A stretch of 64,000 nt of DNA from Aquamicrobium sp. LC103 (GTDB taxonomy: Bacteria; Pseudomonadota; Alphaproteobacteria; Rhizobiales; Rhizobiaceae): positions 62,001 through 126,000 of the forward strand of contig NZ_LBCQ02000005.1 in the NCBI RefSeq assembly GCF_001014615.2, read 5' to 3'. Each line of letters opens with the position of its first letter. Position 1 is the stretch's first letter. Below the pieces are notes generated by a model. It was not told the origin of the DNA and ran no database searches. It saw only the letters and a list, made by a program, of their open reading frames with translations. Of this stretch, positions 25,604-34,051 are shown one piece after another. The position numbers and the translations under genes are program-made.

Positions 25604-26545
25604 TTACGCCAGCGGCTTCAGGCCCGCCTCGATCTGTGCCCGCCGGGGCTCGAGAAATGGTGGGAGGGAAAGCCTCTCACCCATCGTCTCGAATGGCTCG
25701 TCCACGGCAAATCCCGGTCCGTCGGTTGCGATCTCGAACAGGTTGCCGCCCGGCTCGCGGAAATAAAGCGAGCGAAAATAGTATCGCTCGACCTCGCCGG
25801 AACTGGGGACGCGGAACTCGTTCAGCCGCTCCGCCCACTGATGGATCGTGCCGACGTCAGGCGTGCGGAATGCGACATGGTGAACGCCGCCCGCGCCCTG
25901 GCGCGCCACGGGCAGATCGGGTTGAACCGCGACGTGCAGTTCAGCCGCTGGCCCACCCTGACCCATCTTGAACACGTGCACCTGTCCGCTGCCGTCGGGA
26001 GACGCATAGTCCCGCTCCCGGATCATGTTCATGACCCTGGTCAGCACGATCTCGGTGTTGGCGAGATCGGGCACGGATATGGTGATCGGGCCGAGCCCCC
26101 TGATCTGGTGTTCGGCGGGCACGGGGCTGCGATCCCATGGATGTGCCTCACTGGGCTGGTCGGCGGTGAGACGCAGTCGCTGGCCTTCCGGATCCTCGAA
26201 ATCGAGGGTGGCGCGGCCGTCGATCCGGCCGATTTCACCGGCCGTCACCTTGTTCTCGCTCAGATGGCTCGCCCACCAGTCGAGGCTCGCCTCATTGACC
26301 CTTAGCCCGGTCTGGCTGATCGAATGGGTGCCGCGTCTTTCGCGGGCAACCGGCCAGTCGAAAAAGGTGATGTCGCTGCCGGCGCTTCCAGCCCCGTCCG
26401 AAAAGAACAGATGGTAGGCGGAGGTATCGTCCTGGTTGACGGTCTTCTTGACGCGCCGCATTCCGAGCGTCTGAGTGTAGAAGCGGTTGTTGGCCGGCGC
26501 ATCGGCGGTGATCGCCGTCAAATGGTGAATGCCTGTAAGGTCCAT
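25604..26545 (-). CDS. VOC-family ring-cleaving dioxygenase (MhqO/PcpA-like)
   Basis: 313-residue protein made of two vicinal-oxygen-chelate units. The N-terminal unit starts [19 protein letters not shown], and the second unit has HHVAFRTPD near residue 220 and ends [14 protein letters not shown] near residue 270; the histidines and the glutamate are the expected Fe2+ ligands. Relatives cleave hydroquinones or respond to quinone stress. The ATG at 26545 was chosen because homologous sequence starts there and GGAGAC precedes it. The gene diverges from the LysR gene across 118 bases. Confidence 0.87.
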   Translation of the reverse strand: MDLTGIHHLTAITADAPANNRFYTQTLGMRRVKKTVNQDDTSAYHLFFSDGAGSAGSDITFFDWPVARERRGTHSISQTGLRVNEASLDWWASHLSENKVTAGEIGRIDGRATLDFEDPEGQRLRLTADQPSEAHPWDRSPVPAEHQIRGLGPITISVPDLANTEIVLTRVMNMIRERDYASPDGSGQVHVFKMGQGGPAAELHVAVQPDLPVARQGAGGVHHVAFRTPDVGTIHQWAERLNEFRVPSSGEVERYYFRSLYFREPGGNLFEIATDGPGFAVDEPFETMGERLSLPPFLEPRRAQIEAGLKPLA

Positions 26546-26587
26546 GGCTGTCTCCTTTCGACCATTGACGTCCATATCGACACTATC

Positions 26588-26640
26588 CTGGTTTGATACC
26601 AGAGCCTGGGGAGCTAATCTGGCGTTCGAAAATTTCGAAC
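26588..26640. promoter_or_regulatory. Two palindromes between dioxygenase and LysR genes, candidate LysR operator
   Basis: CTGGT-TTGAT-ACCAG at 26588-26602 and a perfect 17-base palindrome GTTCGAAAATTTCGAAC at 26624-26640, centred 37 bases apart. LysR regulators typically bind a recognition site plus an activation site in such divergent gaps. The second palindrome ends 23 bases before the LysR ATG, so it may mediate autoregulation. Confidence 0.5.
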
Positions 26641-26663
26641 CCGGACAGGGATGAGTTCGTGCC

Positions 26664-27611
26664 ATGCGTTACAATCTGGATGAGATCGAAACCTTCCTGA
26701 GCGTGATGGAACTTGGCTCCATCACCGCCACGGCGGCACGGCTGAACCTGTCGAAATCAGTCGTCTCGAAACGGATCTCGGACTTCGAGGCGAATGTCGG
26801 CGCTCCGCTTTTCCGACGCAATGCGGGCCGTATCAGCGCGACGGAAAACGCCATGCGCCTGAGCGAAAGGCTGCGCCCGGCGCTGAGGGAATTGATGCAG
26901 GCTGCCGAAAGCGCGGCATGGGGCATGGACGGCGCGGCGCCGCTCGTCGGGTCGCTGTCGATCGCCGCGCCGATGAGCTTCGGAACGATGCATCTGGGGC
27001 CGATCCTGGCGCGGTTCGCCATGGCGCACCCTGGCCTCAGCTTCCATATCGACTATGACGACCGAACCCATGATCTGGCACGCGAGGGGTTCGACATCGG
27101 CATCCGCATCGGCGAGGCGCGCGACTCGGCGCTGATCGCGCGCAAGCTGTGCGACGACCGGCAGATCGTCGTCGCAAGCCCGGACTATCTGGCGCAGGCC
27201 GGCACGCCGCAAACGCTGGCCGATCTCGCTGGCCATCAGACCATCGGCTATGCCCACATGGCCGACAGCCAGCTCTGGCAGTTCCGCGACGGCAGCCGGT
27301 TCGTTTCGCCCCATGTTGGCGGTCGGCTGGTGCTCAACAACGGCGAGGCGATGCGCGACATGGCGATCGCCGGCCTGGGGCTGGCTATGTTGCCGGGCTT
27401 CATCGTGGCCGATGCGATCGCCAAAGGGCGGCTTCGGCAAGTCCTGGCTGACAGGGAGACCCGTTCATTGCCGGTGATGGCGGTCTGGCCTCACATCAGC
27501 CCGATGCCGGCTAAGCTGCGTGTGCTGATCGATCATCTGGCCTTTGAACTGGCAAACGGGCGCCCCTGGAGAGGACAACTCGACGCCCCTAATGACCCGG
27601 TGTCGAGGTGA
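26664..27611 (+). CDS. LysR family transcriptional regulator
   Basis: 315-residue regulator. The N-terminal helix-turn-helix is in [36 protein letters not shown], followed by a linker helix and an effector-binding domain ([12 protein letters not shown], then [19 protein letters not shown]). It is of the CrgA/DmlR-like group. Divergent from the ring-cleaving dioxygenase gene, its likely target. Starts at ATG 26664. Confidence 0.93.
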   Translation: MRYNLDEIETFLSVMELGSITATAARLNLSKSVVSKRISDFEANVGAPLFRRNAGRISATENAMRLSERLRPALRELMQAAESAAWGMDGAAPLVGSLSIAAPMSFGTMHLGPILARFAMAHPGLSFHIDYDDRTHDLAREGFDIGIRIGEARDSALIARKLCDDRQIVVASPDYLAQAGTPQTLADLAGHQTIGYAHMADSQLWQFRDGSRFVSPHVGGRLVLNNGEAMRDMAIAGLGLAMLPGFIVADAIAKGRLRQVLADRETRSLPVMAVWPHISPMPAKLRVLIDHLAFELANGRPWRGQLDAPNDPVSR

Positions 27612-27727
27612 GACGCCTAACTCGAATATTCGAGCAGCGTTGAAACGAGCAATAGTCGGATCTCCCGCTTCCGGAAGGTTCTATCGCTGCAAAAGGGGAG
27701 GTGGAGAGCCCTCAGTCTCTTCCATTG

Positions 27728-27766
27728 CCAGCGTGTACCACGCTGGGGGGCTTGCGGCAAGGCCCC
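27728..27766. terminator. Pair of adjoining hairpins between LysR and glycosyltransferase genes
   Basis: First hairpin CCAGCGTG/CACGCTGG, eight perfect pairs with a TAC loop, at 27728-27746. The second, GGGG-CTTGC/GCAAG-CCCC with one G:G mismatch, follows at 27746-27766, sharing one base. They fill part of the 212-base gap. Without T-tracts they could be a terminator for the LysR gene or a leader structure for the following gene. Confidence 0.4.
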
Positions 27767-27823
27767 GCTCCTAGTCTATGAGCGCTGCCCTAAACCTGAA
27801 TCCGAGGAATAGGGAAAACCGAA

Positions 27824-29095
27824 ATGCGTATATTGTTATCGACTTACGGGTCGCGCGGGGACGTCGAACCGATGGTGGCCCTGGCGGTGGCACTGCAGGC
27901 ACTTGGTGCACAGGTGCGCGTGTGCGCACCGTCGGACGGGGAGTTCGCTGAACTGTTGGCCCGCGCCGACGTGCCATTCGTGCCATTTGCGAGGTCGTGG
28001 CGCTCGTGGGCGGAAAGCCGGTCGAGTTCCGAGGAGCGCGTCCCGAGCGTGGACGATTTCGTAACCGGATACATCGCCGCGACATACGACACGCTCGCAG
28101 CGGCAGCCGAGGGGTGCGACCTGTTCGTGGCAAGCGGCATGTTGCATTTCATCGCGCAATCGGTGGCCGAGAACGTGGGCGTTCCTCATCGGTTCGTGAT
28201 TTTCTGTCCGAGCCTGCTGGGCGCGCAGGGTTGGCACGCTTTGGTCAACGCGCCGCTCAACGCCCATCGGGCGTCGATAGGCCTGCCGCCGGTGAACGAC
28301 GCCCGAACGTTCCTGTTCACCGATCATCCGTGGTTGGCGGCGGACCCGATCCTTAGTCCGGAGCAGGAATCCGGAGACGTGCCGGTCGTGAGGACGGGCG
28401 CGTGGCTCTTGCCGGACAATCGACCGCTCCCAGCGGCTCTTGCGGCCTTCCTAGACGCCGGCACCCCGCCGGTCTATGTCGGCTTCGGCAGCATGCGCCT
28501 CCCGGAAGAAAGCGCGCGTATCGCCATCGAGGCCGTCCGTGCGCAGGGTTCTCGTGTGCTCCTTGCTCGCGGCTGGGCGGATCTGGGACCGATCGATGCC
28601 CGGGACGACTGTTTCGCGGTGGGCGAGATCAACCAGCAGGCTTTGTTCGGGCGCGTGGCGGCCGTGGTGCATCACGGCGGCGCGGGCACGACGACGACCG
28701 CGGCGAAGGCCGGCGCACCTCAGGTAATCGTGCCCCAGGCCGCGGACCAGCCGCGCTGGGCAAGCCGGGTGATCGAGCTGGGCATCGGCGCTGCCCAGGA
28801 TGGTCCGGTCCTGACCTTCGAGGCCTTGTCAGCCGCCCTCGAGGCAGCACTGTCTTCACAGACCCGCGCGCGGGCGACCGCCGTGGCTGGCAAGATGCGC
28901 ACGGACGGGGCGACGGTGGCGGCAAAGCTGCTGCTCGAAACGATCAGCCGGAAGGCCGCCAGGGCGGGCGTGAACCACTCGGACCATCGGGCAACGAGTT
29001 CGCCGGCGATTGATCGGCGGCTATCCTGCGAGGATATTCCATCCGATTGGGATATGTGGTCGCCCGCGCTGGCCGACCACCGCGGTCAACGATGA
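27824..29095 (+). CDS. UGT/MGT-like glycosyltransferase (GT1 family)
   Basis: 423-residue GT-B glycosyltransferase resembling those that glycosylate sterols, macrolides or glycopeptides. The N-terminal acceptor domain opens MRILLSTYGSRGDVEPMVAL, a hallmark of the family. The C-terminal donor domain has PPVYVGFGSM and the sugar-nucleotide signature HHGGAGTTTTAAKAGAPQ near residue 285, then PQAADQPRWASRV. The last 55 residues after the domain are of low complexity and charged. No partner genes are adjacent, so the acceptor is unknown. Confidence 0.88.
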   Translation: MRILLSTYGSRGDVEPMVALAVALQALGAQVRVCAPSDGEFAELLARADVPFVPFARSWRSWAESRSSSEERVPSVDDFVTGYIAATYDTLAAAAEGCDLFVASGMLHFIAQSVAENVGVPHRFVIFCPSLLGAQGWHALVNAPLNAHRASIGLPPVNDARTFLFTDHPWLAADPILSPEQESGDVPVVRTGAWLLPDNRPLPAALAAFLDAGTPPVYVGFGSMRLPEESARIAIEAVRAQGSRVLLARGWADLGPIDARDDCFAVGEINQQALFGRVAAVVHHGGAGTTTTAAKAGAPQVIVPQAADQPRWASRVIELGIGAAQDGPVLTFEALSAALEAALSSQTRARATAVAGKMRTDGATVAAKLLLETISRKAARAGVNHSDHRATSSPAIDRRLSCEDIPSDWDMWSPALADHRGQR

Positions 29096-29181
29096 GAACT
29101 ACGTTCACGCTGTATAGATGACCCTCAAGGGCCTGCCGGAACTTCGACCGCCCGTTCAAGATTAAGCGCCTTTCCGAGCCC

Positions 29182-29928
29182 CTATTCCTCCCGCGCCACG
29201 TTGCTTAGGGGAGAGGTATTGCCATCGGCGAACCCCCGATATCGAAGATGACTTCTGTTGAGATGCGCGCGCATGGCCTCGCGTGCCTGTTCGGGATTTC
29301 CTGTGCTGATCGCTTCGCAGATGGCTCGGTGCTCCGTCACGGTGTTCTGAATGTATTCCGGTGTGACCAGCGCGGGGTTGAGCGCTTTCGAGAATGCAGG
29401 CTGGGGGAGTATCTGCAGGCTCATCAGATTGAAGAACTCTATGAAGGCGCCGTTGTTCGTCGCTTCCGCGATCGATCGGTGAAACACGAAGTCGAGATGG
29501 TCGAGTGCGGCTTCATCGTCCAGCGACGCTTCGAACTGACGGGCGGCATTCCAGATATTCGATTCCTGCGCCCAGGAGCGCCGGGCTGCGGCAAGGCCGG
29601 CCGCATGCACCTCGAACGCCATCCGCAGTTCGAGAAGGTCCATGAACGAGGTCTTCAGCCGACGCAGCGGCGCAAGCGCCGCGCCGGAATCGAAGCTGTT
29701 CGGGTCTTCCGGCTGCGGCACCTCGCGCACGAACACACCGACGCCGTGGCGCGCCTCGACGACGCCGTCGGAGCGCAGCGCAGACACGGCCTCGCGGATG
29801 ACCGTACGGCTGACGCCGAATTGCTGGGCCAGCTCGTTGAGCGAGCCGAGCTTGTCACCTTCGCCGATCCGGCTCTCGATGATGTGCGCCTTGAGTGCCT
29901 GTATGGTCCGGCTTGTCAGTGTGTCCAA
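29182..29928 (-). CDS. GntR family regulator, FCD (FadR) subfamily
   Basis: 248-residue repressor-type regulator. Residues 8-75 form the winged helix (LNELAQQFGVSRTVIREAVSALRSDGVVEARHG split over two helices). Residues 95-230 form the all-helical FCD ligand domain with the metal-binding pattern around DFVFHRSIAEATNN and EHRAICEAI. It appears to start at TTG 29928. It diverges from the RidA-led operon; the double palindrome at 30234-30279 is its likely operator. FCD regulators usually sense sugar acids, amino acids or keto acids, fitting the downstream pathway. Confidence 0.9.
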   Translation of the reverse strand: MDTLTSRTIQALKAHIIESRIGEGDKLGSLNELAQQFGVSRTVIREAVSALRSDGVVEARHGVGVFVREVPQPEDPNSFDSGAALAPLRRLKTSFMDLLELRMAFEVHAAGLAAARRSWAQESNIWNAARQFEASLDDEAALDHLDFVFHRSIAEATNNGAFIEFFNLMSLQILPQPAFSKALNPALVTPEYIQNTVTEHRAICEAISTGNPEQAREAMRAHLNRSHLRYRGFADGNTSPLSNVAREE

Positions 29929-30397
29929 GGTTCACCCGCTAACTGCTTCGCATTCTTCACGCGATGCCCGACTGATAGGCATTCTCTGCCTTTCTGACAA
30001 GGTATCACGACCTTGCAATGTGATGCTATCTCCATGCGCAGAATGAGCGTGCAAGAGTGCGCACACCATCAGTGAGAGCGCCTGGAAAGTGGCGTGCCGT
30101 ACCAGTTTTTCTCCTGATCGGACTCAAAAAAATTTCCGACGGTTGCGAACTTTAGTATGGGATTCCGCCAAATGGAACTGGCTAGTAATTTGAAATAAAA
30201 GATTTTTTGGTGACGGCTTGCGAGTGTTTGCATAGAGATAGTATCTCTAACTTCCTTATTGACAAGAGATACTATTTCGATAATTTCGGCCTCTAGAAAA
30301 GAGAGCCGACGCCGTCCTTGAGTGGATGAGGGCGCAACGGCTCCGGGAACGAAATCTCGCGCTTTGTGGCGCACGCAAAAATCAGGTGGAAACTGCT
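29929..30397. other. AT-rich divergent control region between GntR regulator and RidA-led operon
   Basis: 469 bases without a convincing gene. It is clearly more AT-rich than its surroundings, with runs such as CAAAAAAATTT near 30128. A minus-strand open frame covering 30069-30374 has no family resemblance and overlaps the operators, so I do not call it. The region holds the palindromic operators at 30234-30279 and a TTGACA hexamer. Confidence 0.6.
30234..30279. promoter_or_regulatory. Tandem palindromic operators with embedded -35 element
   Basis: AGAGATA-G-TATCTCT at 30234-30248 is a perfect 15-base palindrome. A second, partly degenerate copy AGAGATACTATTTCG lies at 30265-30279. Their starts are 31 bases apart, three helical turns, so both face the same side of the DNA. 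A consensus -35 TTGACA at 30259-30264 sits between them, with GATAAT or TAATTT as possible -10 around 30279-30286. This arrangement suits repression of the downstream operon by the divergent FCD regulator. Confidence 0.6.
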
Positions 30398-30871
30398 ATG
30401 GGTGACGTCGCCGCACGCCTCTCCAAGCTCGGAATCGCATTGCCTTCGATTGCCCCGGCTTCGGGCAATTACATTCCCTATCGGCTGGCCGGCAATCTTC
30501 TGTTCGTTTCGGGTCAGATCCCGAGGATCGACGGGGTCGAGCACTTCGTTGGAGTCGTCGGGCGGGACATTTCCCCGGAAGACGCCTATCAAGCGGCCCG
30601 GCTTTGTGCGCTGAACCTCGTGGCTCGGGTCTATGCCGCTCTTGATGGTGATCTCGATCGGGTAGAGGCCTGCGTTCAGCTTCGCGGCTTTGTCAACGCG
30701 CCCGAAGACTTCCGGGACCATCCGGCTGTCATTGACGGCGCTTCCGACCTGCTCGTTGAAATCTTCGAAGAAAAGGGACGCCACACGCGCACGGCGCTGG
30801 GCGCCGGATCGCTTCCGCGCGGCTCGTCCGTCGAGGTCGATGCCGTATTTGAAGTCGCAACAAAGTCCTGA
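30398..30871 (+). CDS. RidA family protein (YjgF/YER057c/UK114)
   Basis: 157-residue protein, of the longer RidA-like subgroup. Landmarks are NLLFVSGQIPR near residue 36, AARLCALNLVARVYAALDGDLDRV and RTALGAGSLPRGSSVEVDAVFEV at the C-terminus. RidA enzymes hydrolyse reactive enamine/imine intermediates from PLP chemistry. The start ATG 30398 was chosen over an earlier in-frame ATG because homology begins there. As first gene of an operon with an aminotransferase, its role in imine removal makes sense. Confidence 0.88.
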   Translation: MGDVAARLSKLGIALPSIAPASGNYIPYRLAGNLLFVSGQIPRIDGVEHFVGVVGRDISPEDAYQAARLCALNLVARVYAALDGDLDRVEACVQLRGFVNAPEDFRDHPAVIDGASDLLVEIFEEKGRHTRTALGAGSLPRGSSVEVDAVFEVATKS

Positions 30872-30895
30872 AGACGACAGGAAGGGGAACTGCCT

Positions 30896-31651
30896 ATGGG
30901 CGATACCGCGAACGCCGGAAAAACCATCGAGATGATCGGAGTCAACAAATGGTATGGCTCGCTGCAAGTGTTGAAGGCCATAGACCTAAGCGTCGCTCGT
31001 GGCGAACACATCATTCTCTGTGGTCCGTCGGGTTCGGGCAAGTCCACTCTCATCCGCTGCATCAACCGCCTGGAGGAAATCCAGGAGGGCACGATCGTCG
31101 TCAACGGTACCCGGCTTAACCAGAAAGGCTCGAATGTCGATCATATCCGGCGCGATGTCGGCATGGTGTTCCAGCAGTTCAACCTCTTTCCCCACCTGAC
31201 GGTGCTTGAAAATTGCATGCTGGCCCAGCGCCGGGTGCGCAAGTCATCCGCGGCCGAGGCCAAGGAAAAGGCCATGCGCCATCTGGAGCGCGTGCATATC
31301 GCCGAGCAGGCGCTGAAATATCCCGCGCAACTTTCCGGTGGCCAGCAGCAGCGCGTGGCGATCGCCCGCGCGCTCTGCATGGACCCGAAGATCATGCTGT
31401 TCGACGAGCCGACCTCGGCGCTCGATCCCGAGATGGTCAAGGAAGTGCTCGACACGATGGTCTCGCTCGCCGACGACGGCATCACCATGATCTGCGTCAC
31501 CCACGAGATGGGTTTCGCCCGGGCCGTCGCGCATCGCGTCATCTTCATGGACCGCGGCGAGATCATGGAAAGCGCCAAACCGGAGGAGTTCTTCAGCAAT
31601 CCGAGCCACGAGCGCACCAGGGCGTTCCTCAGCCAGATCCTCAATCATTAG
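30896..31651 (+). CDS. Polar amino-acid ABC transporter ATP-binding protein (GlnQ/HisP-like)
   Basis: 251-residue ATPase. Walker [10 protein letters not shown] near residue 42, Q-loop [17 protein letters not shown], signature [15 protein letters not shown] and Walker [17 protein letters not shown] are all of the amino-acid (PAAT) class. It is followed by two permeases and a binding protein. Confidence 0.94.
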   Translation: MGDTANAGKTIEMIGVNKWYGSLQVLKAIDLSVARGEHIILCGPSGSGKSTLIRCINRLEEIQEGTIVVNGTRLNQKGSNVDHIRRDVGMVFQQFNLFPHLTVLENCMLAQRRVRKSSAAEAKEKAMRHLERVHIAEQALKYPAQLSGGQQQRVAIARALCMDPKIMLFDEPTSALDPEMVKEVLDTMVSLADDGITMICVTHEMGFARAVAHRVIFMDRGEIMESAKPEEFFSNPSHERTRAFLSQILNH

Positions 31652-31665
31652 GGCGGAGGCGGTCG

Positions 31666-32334
31666 ATGCAATATTCCTTCGATTTCGCTCCGGTTCTCTC
31701 CGCCTGGCCCATGTTCCTGGACGGCGCCATCCAGACGCTCCGGATGTCGGCGATCTCGATGGTTGCGGGGCTGACGCTCGGGATCATCTTCATGCTGATG
31801 CGCATGAGCGGGTTCGCTCCTCTCCGCACGGTCGCGATTGCCTATATCGAGCTGATCCGCAACACGCCGTTTCTCGTGCAGGTCTTCTTCATCTATTTCG
31901 GCATGCCGGTGCTCGGCATCAGACTGGGTGGCGAACAAGCGGCCATCCTCGCCATGTCGCTCAACTGCGCGGCCTATGCCGCGGAGATCGTGCGCGGCGG
32001 TGTGCAGTCCATCCAGCCCGGCCAGGTCGAGGCGGGAAGGGCGCTAGGCCTGCACACGATCGACATCTATCGCTTCATCGTTTTCCGCCCGGCGATCCGT
32101 GCCGTCTACCCGGCGCTTTGCAGCCAGTTCATCCTGATGATGCTGAATTCGAGCCTGGTTGCGTCGGTTTCAGCGGAAGAGCTGACCTACATGGCACAAA
32201 CCCTCGATGCGCAGACGTTCCGCAGCTTCGAGATCTATTTCGTGCTGGGCGCGATCTATCTCCTGCTGTCGCAGTTCTTCTCCGTCGCGCTGCAATTCAT
32301 CGGCAGATCCTACTTCTCCTATCCGACAAAGTGA
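31666..32334 (+). CDS. Polar amino-acid ABC transporter permease 1
   Basis: 222-residue HisM/GlnP-type permease with about five helices. YIELIRNTPFLVQVFFIYFG near residue 60 is the family hallmark, and the EAA loop is VEAGRALGLHTIDIYRFIVFRPAIR. The ATG at 31666 follows GGAGGCGGTCG; the upstream open frame over the ATPase gene is a shadow. Confidence 0.92.
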   Translation: MQYSFDFAPVLSAWPMFLDGAIQTLRMSAISMVAGLTLGIIFMLMRMSGFAPLRTVAIAYIELIRNTPFLVQVFFIYFGMPVLGIRLGGEQAAILAMSLNCAAYAAEIVRGGVQSIQPGQVEAGRALGLHTIDIYRFIVFRPAIRAVYPALCSQFILMMLNSSLVASVSAEELTYMAQTLDAQTFRSFEIYFVLGAIYLLLSQFFSVALQFIGRSYFSYPTK

Positions 32335-32344
32335 GGCGGAAGCG

Positions 32345-32995
32345 ATGATCCGTGAATTTGGTTTCGCAGAGTTCCTTTTTCTTCTGGAAGGCGCCCGCTG
32401 GACGATCATTCTCTCGCTCCTCGCCTTCACTTGCGGCGGCGCGCTCGGCCTCGCGGTCGCACTGGCTCGCACCAGCAAGTGGGCGCTGCTGCGCGGGCTG
32501 ACGGCGGTCTATATCCAGATATTCCAGGGCACGCCGCTGCTGGTCCAACTGTTCTTCGTCTATTTCGGCATGCCGTTGCTTGGCCTCAAGGTGGATATCT
32601 GGGTGGCCTTGACCGTCGGATTGTCGCTCCACGCCAGCGCTTTTCTCGGCGAGATCTGGCGCGGCAGCATCGAGGCGGTGCCCGCCGGCCAGAGCGAGGC
32701 CGCCCGTGCGCTGGGCATCGGTTATTTTCACCGCATGATCGACGTGGTTCTGCCGCAGGCGTTTCGCATCGGCCTTCCCGCCACCATCGGCTTCATGGTC
32801 AACCTGATCAAGGGCACGGCGCTGGCGGCGTTGCTTGGCCTCACCGAGCTTACCCGCTCGGGCCAGCTCATGGCGAACATCACCTTCCAACCCCTGCAAG
32901 TCTACGGGGCGGTCGGGCTCGTATACTTCTTCATCTGCCTACCCCTGACCTACTTCAGCGCAAGAGTCGAGCGGCGCCTCAACGCCGCCCGATGA
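32345..32995 (+). CDS. Polar amino-acid ABC transporter permease 2
   Basis: 216-residue second permease. AVYIQIFQGTPLLVQLFFVYFG near residue 57 and the EAA loop SEAARALGIGYFHRMIDVVLPQAFR confirm the HisMQ class. The start ATG at 32345 is ten bases after the stop of permease 1, with GAGGCGG before it. Confidence 0.92.
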   Translation: MIREFGFAEFLFLLEGARWTIILSLLAFTCGGALGLAVALARTSKWALLRGLTAVYIQIFQGTPLLVQLFFVYFGMPLLGLKVDIWVALTVGLSLHASAFLGEIWRGSIEAVPAGQSEAARALGIGYFHRMIDVVLPQAFRIGLPATIGFMVNLIKGTALAALLGLTELTRSGQLMANITFQPLQVYGAVGLVYFFICLPLTYFSARVERRLNAAR

Positions 32996-33034
32996 CAAGA
33001 AGAACGCACAACCAAAGCCAACAGAGGTACCAAT

Positions 33035-33880
33035 ATGTTCAATTCAGCACTGACCAGTTCATGTTCCAGGGTCCTGTCGGGTCTCGCGGCTGCCCTGCTG
33101 GTGGCGACCGCCTTCGCGACCGACGCCGATGCCGTCACCCCGGACGAGATCAAGGCCAAGGGCACGGCGGTCGTCGGCGTCCAGATGGATCAGTTTCCTT
33201 GGGGTTTCATCGATCAGAACGGCCAGAACGACGGCTTCGACATCGAGATCGCCAAGCTTATCGCCGAGGAACTCGGCGTCGATGTGAAGTTCGAGCGTAT
33301 TACCGGCCAGAACCGCATTCCGCTGCTCGTCAACGGCAATGTCGATTTCCTTGTCCCGTCGATGACGATCACGGAAGAGCGCGCCAGGGTCATCCAGTAT
33401 GTCATCCCCTATTCGTCGAACGACATCACCGTCTGGGCGAAGAAAGATGCGGAGATCACGGGCAACGAGGATCTCGGCAACTATGTCATCGGCGTAAATC
33501 GCGGCAGCGTGTTCGAACCGGTCCTTGTAAAGGCCGCTCCGCCGAACACCGAAATCAAACGCTTCGACGATGATGCCACCACGGTTCAGGCGCTTCTCTC
33601 CGGGCAAGTCGACGCGATCCTCGGCAGCGTCACCTATGGGCTCGTCATCGAACAGACAGGTCACGGCGCGACATACGAGCGCAAATACAAGGTGGCGGAC
33701 AATTTCCAGGGTATGGCGGTGCGCAAGGGCGACCAGGAAATGCTGGATTTCCTCACCGACTTCGTCACCCGTCACACCGCGGACGGCTCTCTCGACACGC
33801 TCTACGAAAAGTGGATTGGCGTGGAACGCGCCGATCTGCCCATCACGCTGCCGGGCATCGATTTCACCGGCAAGCAGTAA
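33035..33880 (+). CDS. Polar amino-acid ABC transporter, periplasmic binding protein
   Basis: 281-residue protein of the SBP_bac_3 family. The signal peptide is LSGLAAALLVATAFATDADA. The mature part has FIDQNGQNDGFDIEIAKLIAEELG and LLVNGNVDFLVPSMTITEERA, with the arginine that normally binds the substrate alpha-carboxylate in the latter segment. The ligand should therefore be an amino acid or similar zwitterion or cyclic derivative. A GC-rich inverted structure follows its stop, around 33891-33921. Confidence 0.92.
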   Translation: MFNSALTSSCSRVLSGLAAALLVATAFATDADAVTPDEIKAKGTAVVGVQMDQFPWGFIDQNGQNDGFDIEIAKLIAEELGVDVKFERITGQNRIPLLVNGNVDFLVPSMTITEERARVIQYVIPYSSNDITVWAKKDAEITGNEDLGNYVIGVNRGSVFEPVLVKAAPPNTEIKRFDDDATTVQALLSGQVDAILGSVTYGLVIEQTGHGATYERKYKVADNFQGMAVRKGDQEMLDFLTDFVTRHTADGSLDTLYEKWIGVERADLPITLPGIDFTGKQ

Positions 33881-34051
33881 CGCTCTGGCCCTGCGCGACT
33901 GCGCAAGCCGCCGCGCGGGGCCCCAGAACAATCAACAACCGAAGAGCTCACGGCTTCCGCCCGTTCGCGGGCGGAGACTGGCCGCTGCACGTCGAAGTCA
34001 AGCCTCACCGGGCGGCGCAACAACAGCTCGCTTATGGAGCACTGCAAGAAA

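Noticed and set aside
30069-30374. 101-codon minus-strand frame in the AT-rich gap
   Set aside because: No family resemblance and it covers the operator pair and promoter; better explained as regulatory DNA.
33891-33921. GC-rich inverted sequences after the amino-acid binding protein gene
   Set aside because: Several alternative weak pairings and no T-tract; could reduce read-through into hyuA, but not clear enough to call.
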